Part shown: piece after piece, positions 13,103-24,700 of the stretch
Numbering within the stretch: the stretch's first letter is position 1
How the letters are laid out: each line of letters opens with the position of its first letter
Assembly (NCBI GenBank): GCA_012932295.1
Contig: JAAONU010000011.1
Span: 41,604,352 to 41,668,351 of the forward strand
From: Cyclina sinensis
Taxonomy: Eukaryota > Mollusca > Bivalvia > Venerida > Veneridae
Length of the DNA: 64,000 nucleotides
Reading direction: 5' to 3'
Notes under the pieces: model-generated
Told to the model about the DNA's origin: nothing
The model's input: only the letters and a program-made list of their open reading frames with translations
Databases searched by the model: none
Program-made: the position numbers and the translations under genes

Positions 13103-15615
13103 TAGGGAAATACTGGATAAAAACAATCAAATGAAGAGGACAAAATCTGAATCCATATTTGAAGAGCTGTTTATCTGATAGACAAAAAAACTTAAACAAG
13201 ATAACTCTGCAACAGTGGAGAAAAGATTCATGAAGCGTTGAAGGAACTGTGCTTTTGGAAAACCATAATCTTAGATTTCTCATCAGAAGTGGAATGAAGC
13301 TTGTGAGGAAAACAATGTTTTTGAATCATTATGGGATAATACTTGGCAACATATAGTGTCTGATGGCCTTGGTAGAAAGTCATGTGTTCATTGTTGATCA
13401 GTGGATTAATAGAATCAAAACATCACAAGTCCTGCCCTCCCTGTATTTGGTGACAATTTCTATGTCAGAGCTTTGCTGTGAGAAAACCAGTTGTGTGTAC
13501 AGTGAAAAGCTAACAGTATAATTGTACCTGAACTAGTACAGTAGTATTGTTCGTAAAACTTTTTCCAACAAGTTTCAGTTTAGAAATTTCAGTCAAGTAT
13601 TTTCTTCATGAAAACAAGATATATATTTTTTGTTGACAAATATTGAAGTATATTGGTTTTCATACAACACATTGATGAAAATGCATGAAAGCTCAGTTCA
13701 CAAATCAAGAACATTGATTTCAACAGGGTTAAATACTTATGTCTGCCTGACAGTAAAACTTAAAATAATCACTTCGAGTAAACGTTTGGTCTCCATGGAC
13801 AATAAACAAAAATGGTAGCTGCAATGGTTGTGGTCTGAGTAAAGAAACTTTACACAGACACATGTTGTAAATAGTCAAATGTGTACATAGCGAAGTAAAT
13901 GACATGAATGTATGTGTACAAAATAAGTGGAGATGTATGTTTTTGATATATAAGACTGCTGCTGCAAAACAGACTAATTGCTAGTACACTTAGCTCCTTA
14001 TTGCATGAGCAGTTTGTCTTTTTTTCCAGAGAGATGTTTATAAATGATTTTCATATCAGGTGTTCATGTGTTCATTTTGTAACTAGTTGTTTGGATTAAA
14101 AAATGACTAGATATTCAGGGTCCTTTTTTGCTTTGGAAATACCTTTTGGTTAGTATAGATGATTAAAAGCGGGAACTGCCTTCAAATAATTTTTTTGTTT
14201 CGCAGCCGTTTTTGTAAATTTAGATCAATATTGATAAATCTGTTTGTAGGTGAAAAAAAAGGGGGAGGGGGTGGCTGTTAAACACTTATTTTTCAAAAAT
14301 TTGTAAACTTAATTTTTTCTTTTAATCAAAACTGATTGCTACGTAAATGCAGAGGTGAGCTCACAAAGGTGTGACCAAGTCCTAAAGTTAAAAACCTGTT
14401 GATTTTTTTAACCCTTTCCCTGCTATATTTATACAATGGACTTGGCCATCCTTCAGAGTATGAACTAAAACCATACCAAGTTTGACCATGATCAAATGGC
14501 AAGATGTGAAGGCAGATCATGGTCTGCAATGGTGACAAAGGCAAAACTGATGGGCAACAGCAGGGTAATGGTTAAACATGTCTTGCTCAACCTTATTAGA
14601 AAAATATCTATATAAATGATTTACATGGCAGGAATACATTTAGTCATTTAAATAATGTAAATTAGGAAGTATGACACTGTCATTCCATTGTGTAAACTGT
14701 AAGGTTTAAAACTGTTGACTGCAGAATATCTGTAGAAAATGTGTGTTAGGGTCTAGGCAAGTATGGGTTTTTCAATAATCGCTTTACAGTAAAGCTTCAT
14801 TGTTTTCTGGAGTAGCTCAGAAAATCAGTTATCAGTTCATACAAAGACCAGCAGTTGAAACAATGAAATCCTAACTAAAAACTCCTCTAGTGAGACCAGG
14901 TTTTGACTGATTTTGTTAGCAGGTACAAAATGCATTCAGTTACTTGAAGATGATATAAAAATAGGGTGCAAGTGAGTTTCCATCAAATCTGATTTCACAT
15001 TGTATGCTAAAAGTGACTTGATGTAGACTATTTCAGTTAAAGTACACTTGTAAATCTTGTCTTCCCAAGTTGTTAATTGTTTAAACTACACGAGTGTGCT
15101 CATTTCTGAAGTCGTGCTGTATAAAGATGTTCACAAAAGTTAGTATAAAACTATATGTTTTGATGAATTCATCGGCTACAGTATAACTCATTTTACTGTG
15201 TTAGTGTACATGGTGGAAAAGCAATCTGTTGACTGCTTAAAAAGCAAATTTAAAGCAAGAGGTAATGTTGTTGGAAGATTTTCTTTCCTTTGGTTAAACT
15301 TGTAATGTGCACTTGTCAAAAGTACAGTGAAAATTACTACACCACTTTTTGCCATACTATTTTTTTATATGCAAGATGATTTTCTAAGATTTATTTTATT
15401 TTACATAAAATTTAAATGTCAGGTCATGGAAACATGAAAATTTATTCAAAACACAAAGGACAGGTCTGTCAAATATGTAGGTTATTTATGTAGCAGTAAA
15501 TGAGTTTGTACTATAATATGGACAATGTGTTTGTTGCCACCTGTCATATCATTATTTATTTAAATGTCTCATTGCAGCGAATACATGAATAAATAAGTTT
15601 TGACACATGTTTTAT
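13103..15615 (+). other. Probable 3'UTR of the MTA gene
   Basis: AT-rich sequence follows the MTA stop codon with no recognisable coding region or large repeat. A canonical AATAAA at 15588-15593 lies shortly before the next dispersed repeat (15672) and is the best candidate poly(A) signal. An earlier AATAAA-like site lies near 13800. The UTR end is inferred only. Confidence 0.5.
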
Positions 15616-15671
15616 TACTGTTTTATTTCAACATCTGCAGGTGTTGATGGGTTTATTTTAAGCTCCCATTC

Positions 15672-16411
15672 TATATGCCCGAAAGGGGCGTATGTTATGG
15701 TCCTGGGTGTCCGTTAGCAATTTGGTTTCTGGAGGATAACATGAGTAACTCTTTGGCCTGCAGTCTTTTAACTTAATATGAATACTGCCCACATTGAGTG
15801 GATGACACCTAATGATTTTGGATTCAGGAGCTCAAAGGTCAAGGTCACAGTGATCTTAACATTGAAAACAATTTTGGCCATGTAACTTGACAATCATTTA
15901 TTATAGAGACTTCAAACTTCATATCATGATTGCACACATCGAGTGGATGACCCCTATACATTTTGGGGTCAGTATGTCAAAGGTAAAGGTCACAGTGACC
16001 AAAATGTTTAAAATCAACAACCATTTGTCATAGAGACTTCAAAATTCATATAGTGGTTGCACACATTGAGTAACTGACCCCTTTTGATTTTAGGGTCAGC
16101 AGGTCAAAGGTCAAGGTCATAGTGACTTAAGCACTGAAAACTATTTCCGCTGTAAAACTTTATAACCATTTGTCATAGAGACTTCAAACTGCATGATTAT
16201 TGATTACATTGAGACAATGACCCCCATACATCTTAGGAAAGGTTAAAAATCAAAATTTTATAAATCAAAAACAAAAAATTCAGAATTTAAAGCAAATCAT
16301 TTCATTCCAAAGCCTAAGGTTTCCTCCCTTTTATCACGGATACATCATACTAATACACTATGAAAAAAGACCTTTTGGGCAAATAACACTCTGCCCAGCG
16401 GTGCTCTTGTT
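15672..16411 (+). repeat. Dispersed repeat family R1, copy 2
   Basis: Same start (tatatgcccgaaag), same internal subrepeats and same tail (aagcaaat-atttcattccaaag, then gtgctcttgttt) as the copy at 505-1575, but shorter. It holds the exact palindrome GGTCACAGTGACC at 15988-16000. It lies just downstream of the likely MTA poly(A) site. Confidence 0.8.
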
Positions 16412-17354
16412 TACTGCTTTAATGGATAGCTTACTGACCTTTCATCCCAGATTAAGATATTTTACATATATAAACAGGCAAGAAACTGATTTTTTTCAAC
16501 CTTTTTTTTTCTGCATTTACGTTTGCAACCTTGGTCATTAATTACTAACCCTTATCAAAAATAATGTAATGGGGAATAATGTACAGTGTGTTTTAAAAGC
16601 TGTGTTCAAACTCGAGGGTTCACAAAAACAGACACTTCCATGTTATTCATCAAAGCGAACAGATAGGCCTTGAAATAGAAGTGCAATATTGTAGTTGTAC
16701 ATATGCCCCTTCGTCATAGAATCTTTGCATTATTTTGAGTATGTTTTAAGGTGGTTTCCATGAAAACTCCCAATATATTCATTCAAGTGCCGAATATGAC
16801 ATATAAAAACCAGCCCAAGATGAACTGAACTCTGGAGACTATTAGTTATCAACACATACTGTAATGTAGAAGTCAGAAATGGAGCAGATGCGCTTCAACA
16901 TACCTTTACATCAGAATTTTTCAAAACAGTCGGTACAACTGTGAAGGGCAAAGGCCTTGAAAGTTTGCAAGATTCAAATCCTCACCATAGCATGTGTATT
17001 CTTTGACAAAATCCATTAGATCCAAACATGAATCAGTCCATCCAGTAATGAAAGTTGACTGATTCCATCATGAATGGTATCTTGACAACTGTGTTACTAA
17101 GTTGAAATACGTTCTATCACAATTGAGTTAAAATAAAATCAGTAAAACAAATGCATTCTCAGTTTTTACAAGTATTTATAAATTACAACAGTTTTACATA
17201 TGAATCTTTCTCTTGTCGCAAGACAGTTACAACAAATACAGTCGATGTCTCAAACTCACTTCGCTCAATTCTCTAAATGACTCGAAGTTTACGCTCAGTC
17301 CCAATTTTTTCTTAACAGGTTTACAGGTGATAAATCGATATGGCCGAACCGTGT

Positions 17355-17427
17355 GGCTTGGTAGCTCAGTTGGTAGAGTGTCCGCCCTGTAAGCGGAAGG
17401 CCCTGGGTTCGAGTCCCGGTCGAGCCA
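17355..17427 (+). tRNA. tRNA-Thr(TGT)-like sequence, copy 1 (probably element-borne)
   Basis: The 73-nt sequence folds as a full cloverleaf: acceptor GGCTTGG/TCGAGCC, D stem GCTC/GAGT, anticodon stem TCCGC/GCGGA, T stem CTGGG/CCCGG with loop TTCGAGT. The loop CCTGTAA gives anticodon TGT but has C where tRNAs have U33. Pol III A and B boxes (TAGCTCAGTTGG, GGTTCGAGTCC) are intact. No CCA is encoded. Because it repeats 272 bp away inside a repeat unit, it is probably part of a mobile element rather than a working tRNA gene. Confidence 0.6.
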
Positions 17428-17626
17428 CGATTTTTCACCACCTGTTACATTTGGCGCCCAACGTAAATAACCTACGTTATAATTTGCCTTCTGCTTCGGC
17501 ACCTCGAGAATATGTTTACAATATTCTCTGTGACTCTGAGAATTCGGGACGAATTCTAAATTTGGAGGGGGTATATGTAGCCGGGTACAGGTTTATAGGT
17601 GATAAATCGATATGGCCGAACCATGT

Positions 17627-17699
17627 GGCTTGGTAGCTCAGTTGGTAGAGTGTCCACCCTGTAAGCGGAAGGCCCTGGGTTTGAGTCCCGGTCGAGCCA
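17627..17699 (+). tRNA. tRNA-Thr-like sequence, copy 2 (decaying)
   Basis: Same 73-nt unit as 17355-17427 with two changes that weaken it: the anticodon stem TCCAC/GCGGA has a mismatch, and the B box reads GGTTTGAGTCC. It lies in the second terminal repeat of the LTR-like element. Likely non-functional as a tRNA. Confidence 0.55.
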
Positions 17700-17869
17700 C
17701 GTTGTATATTCAAATAATAAGAGCTCTGCGGAGCAGCACCAACGCTCATCTGTTTTACATGTCGACAATGGGGGCCATAGTTATGGTTCTTGTGCACTAC
17801 TCCTGAAGGAGGTCTACATACACATACCTCTGACATTTCATGTCAAGATGATGATATTGTTCATATTGA

Positions 17870-18200
17870 TACCTTTGTTCATTCAACTTTATAAGCAATT
17901 TTTACAAAAACTGTAAGTTAAACAGGGAAATAACTCCAAAAATATAGCTTTCAGAATAATGCTCCTTGTGTTACAACTGCCTCTTGTCATGATAAGCAAG
18001 CAGACCAAGTTTCATATTGATACCTGTGATAGTTTTGAAATCATTTAACTTAATAAGCAATTTTGACAAAAATTGTAAGTTAAAATGGGGCATAACTCCA
18101 AAAATATAGCTTTCAGAATCATTCCCCTTGTGTTACAAATGCCTCTTGTCATGATAAGCAAGCATTCAAAGTTTCATATTGATACTTTTAAAATTGTTTA
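17870..18200 (+). repeat. ~163-bp tandem repeat, two copies
   Basis: 'ataagcaattttgacaaaa-ttgtaagtta' and 'ataactccaaaaatatagc' occur twice about 163 bp apart, with 'catgataagcaagca'. This is typical of the non-coding dispersed repeats here. Confidence 0.6.
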
Positions 18201-18599
18201 ATGAGCATTAAAGTTTTGGCACAACGACGATGATGATGCAGCAATCATAATAACTCGACTTTTTCTTCAATACAGACAAGCTAAAAATGGCTCAAAGTTA
18301 CATCATTCAAACTATTTCAAGGTTGAAGAACTGAAGATATTTTATTATGGTCCAAACATGTAAATGTGAAATAGCAAATTAGACCTATTAATCAATTTTC
18401 ATCTTGATTGTCAAACACTGCTTCTTGAGTTAATAACTTCAGAGTTATTGAAAATCAGCTGTAACATACATAAAATTATAACACTTTAAACTGAAATGAT
18501 AAAACAGTGGTACTTTTTTCTTTTGAAGGGCAATTCACAATGCCTCAGTACACTGTTGTGCACATAAAATTCAATAATGCAACTCAAAAAGACCATTCA

Positions 18600-18775
18600 A
18601 AAAATTTTAATCAGGCAAAAATTGCCGAAAATGTATGTATCGCTTCTTACTAGCAGGAAGATGCAATGCATTTTGGAAAAGACCACCTGCAGTGAGAATT
18701 TGAAGTCAGGTCCTCCTGCATCAAAGACCAACACTAACCACTGAGACAAAAAATCAATCCCCTGATGACTATAAT
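18600..18775 (-). repeat. Degenerate tRNA-derived SINE in the INTS7 3'UTR
   Basis: Reading the minus strand from about 18775, 'gtctcagtggttagtgttgg' resembles a pol III A box and 'acttcaaattctc' (about 18692-18704) a worn B box. The phrase 'agatgcaatgca' recurs at 8986-8997. It starts about 10 bp past the INTS7 stop codon, so it would be transcribed in the 3'UTR. Confidence 0.4.
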
Positions 18776-18783
18776 CTGCTAAA

Positions 18784-21700
18784 TCAGGAAGTAAGAAGTT
18801 GACTATAGGTTGGTCTTTGTGCATGTTTCTGCTGCTGTCTCTGTATTGCATCATCATAAGATTTTACTTGTAGACTCACTTTCGGTCCCGTCCTCCAGGT
18901 GGCACCCTCTGTGTCAGTAATGGCTGCCTCAATATTGACGGCATGAATGCCAACCAATGGAAAATGAAGGATGAAACTGAGGCTGAAGTATTCATTGTGA
19001 GGCTCTACTGACTGTTCTAGATTATTCACACTTGGCTCTGTTACCTGAAATGAATTGAAATGTAAGAATGAAACCAAATCTTGAAACAAAGGTACACGGA
19101 AACTTTCATACACTTAAAAGATTTTCTCAAACAGAAAGAAGAAATATCTAAAACAGAGCTTAATACATGTACCATGTACAGTATAATGATGTCATTCACA
19201 AACACTATTGAAAACAAGTGAACAACAGAAGATATCACTGACAAGAGTGTTGAAGATCTTGAACACTTCCAAATGTGGGTTACCTTTTTATGCAGACAAA
19301 AGGGGCTTAACATGGGTGAGCTTCAGTAAACCAGAATAGGATGTTAAAATGAATTTTCAAATATCATAAAATGTTTCAGGTTAATCCTGAAACACAGTAC
19401 TGAAGAAATTCATTTTTAAACACTAAATACACATTTTTTTCATGAAAACAATCTAAATACATTAACATTGTAATGGATACTCAAAGGGATCTATCAACAG
19501 ACCCTAAGATTGTAACCATTTTTATCTCCCCACAGTCCCAATTTTTCTGAATCATTTTTATAACAGTATTTTCATCCATCTTAAAACTGCCCATTCTCCA
19601 TTCTATATACTAACCTTTTGATCATTATTCTGCAGTGTTCTGGAGATTATGTTTGATGTAACCATGACATTGATACTATGTATTTTACGAAACAGACCCG
19701 GCCTAGACCCGTGTTGAACTATTCCCTCCACTTTGAGGGTCAGATATGTATCATTCTGTATCAAGACAGGTTCTGCTGCCGTCTGCTGTGGAGATATAGC
19801 TAACTGAAAACACAGTAATACATTATCTTTCAGTAATTTTTTTACCAGCTTAAACCCTGTCCTTTTATTTTACCAAAAAGACCATTGACATTAAAATATT
19901 GAAAAAATAGCAAAAGAACAATATGAAAAACTTTCAAATAATATTCTCACTAGGGAGGTTTTTAAACATACACTGCACATTAACACTTTTTTTTTTTTTT
20001 TTTTTTTGAAAGACTTGTTCAATAAGAATAAAAACAAATTCAGTGTTAATTTACTGAGGCCTTAGATTAAAAAAAAAGTACTCAGAATTTAAGAATAACT
20101 GAATAGTTTTCTGAAAATCAGAACAAGATAAACTCAATGTCATTCAAAATAAAATAATAAAAAAACAACAACAAAAAACATTTGCTCTTTTTCCAGAAAC
20201 GTATCAAAAGTGAAAGAATGTTTACCTTTAGTGCTGTCTGTTGCAAACTCTGAAAGAAATATCGAGGAAAACAGTTTGGAGCCGTAGCAAGTCTTGAAGC
20301 TGCCTTACTTAAAAACTCAACATGCTGAAAGAAGGAATAGAAGAATAAAAATCAAACTTTGTATTAAAAAAAATATATCTTCTGACTTTAGCATGCAGTT
20401 AACAATAAGCCTACACATGAATGCTCAATGTTTCTTAACTGTTTATTATTCCTTAAGTTCAAAAGAAAGGATTTAAAATAAACCTTATCTAACATTTCTC
20501 TGGAATGCATGAAACAGTTTTTATATATGATAATGAAACAGACAAGGTTCTAGGCAACAAACCACTTAACTTATAAGCCTTTGGCTTTAATATCAGAATT
20601 AAACTGGGAATAATAACATTAACATTATGATACTCAAATTAATGTAACCAGAAATTTACATTGTGTGTAATAACTTGTGTTCCCTCTGTTCTGAGCAGGT
20701 TTGCTAACTCTGCATGGACTACATTCAGCAGTTGTTTATATTTATCTCCAGTTACCTCCCCTACACCAAGCACCATCTTGTCAGCTAGAAATGCTTGTCT
20801 GGAAATACAATTAACATTTATTTCTAAAAAAGAAAAAAAACCATTTTTTTTTTAATATTATACAAATGGGGTTCTTTAATATTAAAAAAGAAACATGCGC
20901 ATAAAATTTCAGGATATTGTGGTAAATCAGCCATGTTCAGGTTTTCCATGTCTGGCAATATATTTACAAACTGATAATCAATTTTGCAAATTTTCAGATT
21001 TTTATGTTCAAAAGGTATTTGTGTGAATATTATATGATACTAATAATAACTTATGAAGAATGATTTATATATATGATACAATTCATAAGAATTATGAAAT
21101 TTAACACTATGAAAATTTTAATTCTGAAATAAACAGTCTATACTTTGACCTTGCACAAAACCAAAGGTACATGCACACATAGTTCCCATTACGGAATAAA
21201 TATGATTGCCAGTTTATTACCTCTAATAAACTGTACACTTTGATTTATTCATTTCAGAATTCAACGCAGATGTGTCAAGCCAAAGATAAGTTGTTCCAAC
21301 AAATGTGTACCTACCCATCTTGACTTGTTTGAACGATAGAAGAAATGGCTAACTTCATCAGTTCACAGCCTGTCTGCAATCTGGAGAAAAGGGTTAAGAA
21401 ACAAATACACAAAACTTGCATACATACATAAATTTACATGCCTACAGACCTGTATTTCTATTCTGAGATAACCAGCATATTAACTTGTTTTTGCAAAACA
21501 GTGGGGCAAGATAAATATTCCTATGTGTATCATTAAAAAAACAACCCAGGTGGAATCCCTCAAAGAAAGGGAGAGAGAGAAAAGCTATCTTTATCTATCT
21601 TAAGAACATATTCATTTACAGTATGTATGTAATCTTTGCTAAAGTACACACAAAAACAAGGCTCTAAGTGACTGACCTTGGGGTCCTGAAACAAAGGCCC

Positions 21701-24700
21701 TTACCACTAAGATATTAAGCTTCAACCATTTCAAGAACAGGTTGCTACATTTGCATATAAATGACATTTTCTGCACGAAAATTAGAGAAACAAAGTTCAC
21801 AGTGTGGAGATTATCTGTAGGTCCTGGACAGAAACCTGCATGTAAGCTTTCTGACTATGGAGCGTGAGTAAACTACATGTAGTTTTACAGACACTCCCCT
21901 TCTGAAATTTTGCCACACATTAATATTGTAATGGCAGACATTTGCAGTATTTCAGTGTGTACTATAGACAATGTCTCACTTCTGCCTACAAACTTGAAGA
22001 AATGCATATAATAAAACTCTTAATTTATTTACCAGGGGACATTACTCTCAAGAAAAAAAGGATACTGTTGTATATTTTGCAGAGATGTTGGGTCAGCATC
22101 AAATGATTGTTGATAGAGAGCAGCCAGTCTACCACTGATCCTTTCATAGTCCTTGGATGTCTTACCCAGCTGTAAAGAAATGACTGTTATGACTGATGAT
22201 TCTGTGAACTAAACGTAACAACATCAGGGGTTGTATTTATAAAGCATCTTATTAAAAACATTAAACATTTTTTCTTAAAATTTTTCTACTAAAGTGTCCC
22301 AAATTCAACAAAAAAGAAAGAATTTAAACATTTGTTTTTGTTTCCTTTTTTTTTACAGTGTAAAGAACATAGTTTAAAAGTTTAACATTTATATGACAAA
22401 CAAACAAGCTAAAAACCAATTAACAAAAATTTGACTTAGCTAAGAAAAAAGAAAAGAAAAATGCTTTATGAAAAAACAGGTAAAGGTGATTGTTACTAGC
22501 AAGAATATAGCTAGGAATCTTAAAATAATTTCTAGCATTCTGATAAAAAACATGAAAACTAGTTAACATTTAATTTGAAAGAAGAACCTTCAAAACATGA
22601 CATTAGGCAGTAATCAACTTTACGCCAACTGAATTATCCATATGTAACTACTTAAAATTTATTATGAATTGTAGAATCAAAACTCATCATCAAGACAAAA
22701 TTAATACAACCTAAATTCCTGTGACAGTTCAAATTCTACTGAAATATTGGTTAAATTTTATCATATCGATTCCAGTCTGCCAGTTATAACTTCAAATTGA
22801 TAAATTACTCTAGCGGATCCGCCCCCCACCCCCCCCCTCCTAAAATTCTCAGACCATAGGTGTTACTTTAGGTCTATTTTGAATATGTCTTTAAATAATG
22901 TATACTTTATTGTTCAACATTGAATTGAATAATCAGAGGCCCATGTGATATTGCCAAATCAGTATACTCTAGCATAACCAGAACCATTGAAACAAGAGCC
23001 ATGTTACACATGGTTAATCCCCCCGCCGGGAAGAAGCTACCTGAAGGTTGTACTTTCAAACACTCAATGTAATAATGTTTGAAGAAAATCCCACAAAAAA
23101 TAGGCAAGGTAGAGTTATTGTTCTTGCAAACTGCACTTCCTACCAATGTGCTATGTCAGTGTATTAAGTTTGAAGAAAATCGCTCAAGCACTTTTTGAGT
23201 TATGCTTCGGACAAAGTTTTTCAATTAAATCTGATAAAGGGGAATAATTCTAAAAGTAGGCAAGGTAGAGTTATTATTCTTACACACTGCACCTCCTCCA
23301 AATGTGCTCTTTCAGTATATGAAGTTTGAAGAAAATCACTCAAGTACTTTTGGAGTTATGCTCCCGACAAAACTGGAATGGACGCACGCATGGACGAACA
23401 GAGACCATTTCTAATATCCCCTCCTCCTTTCGCGGGGATAATAAGTTCAAGAATTCAAGAATTAGATAAACATGTATATGCTGGGATTTTTAAAATGTAA
23501 ACAAGTAAATCTGATAAAGGGGAATAACTCTAAAAAAAGTGTCAGTGTATGAAATTTGAATAAAATCCTTCAAGTAGTTTTGGAGTTATGCTCCGGACAA
23601 AATTTATTAAGTAACTAGAAATGGTTTTTGATTGAACAAAAACATATGTCTCCCCTCAGCCAGTTGCTGCAGGCAGTATTGAATCAGACGACTGTAAAAT
23701 TTGACATTTAACCTCCAAGTGTGACCTTGACTTTGAGACACCACATCCGCAAAGTGGGTTCTGCATGTCGCCTTGATGAGGTGAACATCTGACCCAAGTT
23801 TAATAAAAATCCCTCAAGGGCTTTTGAAGATACAGAGCGGACACAATTTTGTGGCATTTGACATTTAACCTCCAAGTGTGACCTTGACCTTGAGACACCA
23901 CACCTGCAAAGTGGGTTCTGCAAGTCGCCTTGATGAGATAAACATCTGACCCAAGTTTCATAATAATCCTTCAAGGGCTTTGGTAGATACAGAGCGGACA
24001 CAATTTTGTGACGGACAGATGGACGGACAGACGACCAGGGGAAAAACAATATGTCTCCCCCTATGAGGTGAACATCTGACCCAAGTTTCATAAAAATCCT
24101 TCAAGGGCTTTTGAAGATACAGAGCAGACACAATTTTGTGGCATTTGACATTTAACCTCCAAGTGTGACCTTGACCTTGAGACACCACACCCGCAAAGTG
24201 GGTTCTGCACGTCGCCTTGATGAGGTGAACATCTGACCCAAGTTTCATAAAAATCCTTCAAGGGCTTTTGAAGATACAGAGCGGACACAATTTTGTGGCA
24301 TTTGACATTTAACCTCCAAGTGTGACCTTGACCTTGAGACACCACACCCGCAAAGTGGGTTCTGCACGTCGCCTTGATGAGGTGAACATCTGACCCAAGT
24401 TTCATAAAAATCCTTCAAGGGCTTTTGAAGATACAGAGCGGACACAATTTTGTGGCATTTGACACTTAACCTCCAAGTGTGACCTTGACCTTGAGACACC
24501 ACACCCGCAAGGTGGGTTCTGCACGTCGCCTTGATGAAGTGAACATCTGACCCAAGTTTCATAAAAATCCTTCAAGGGCTTTGGAAGATACAGAGCGGAC
24601 ACGATTTTGTGACGGACAGACAGACAGACGGACGGACGGACGGACGGACAGACGGACGGACAACCAGGGGAAAAACAATATGTCTCCCCCATTTTTGGGG

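Larger units (their letters stand above)
17304..17721 (+). mobile_element. Small LTR-like (TRIM-type) element with tRNA-like sequence in each terminal repeat
   Basis: Two direct repeats lie 272 bp apart and share 'ggtgataaatcgatatggcc' and the tRNA-like unit. After the first comes an LTR-like end cctgttaca (to 17449), then TGGCGCCCAACGT at 17452-17464. This equals the primer-binding site complementary to the 3' end of animal tRNA-Lys as I recall it. A polypurine run GGAGGGGG (17564-17571) precedes the second repeat, which starts TGTAGCC at 17576. The internal part is only about 110 bp and non-coding. The outer edges of both repeats do not match, so both terminal repeats appear truncated or diverged; the outer borders are projected from the 272-bp offset. 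Confidence 0.55.

Noticed and set aside
17227..17836. Overlapping frames on both strands across the tRNA-like repeats (for example WLDRDSNPGPSAYR)
   Set aside because: Conceptual translations of the tRNA-like repeat; the typical false 'protein' seen wherever tRNA sequence is translated.
21665..21720. A-box-like ttagtggtaagggcc on the minus strand
   Set aside because: No B box or fold follows; insufficient for a SINE call.
23708..24692. Chain of ~100-codon minus-strand frames resembling a repeated protein
   Set aside because: Produced by the 157-bp tandem repeat, which shifts frame each unit. Identical small frames with no independent start or conserved domain.
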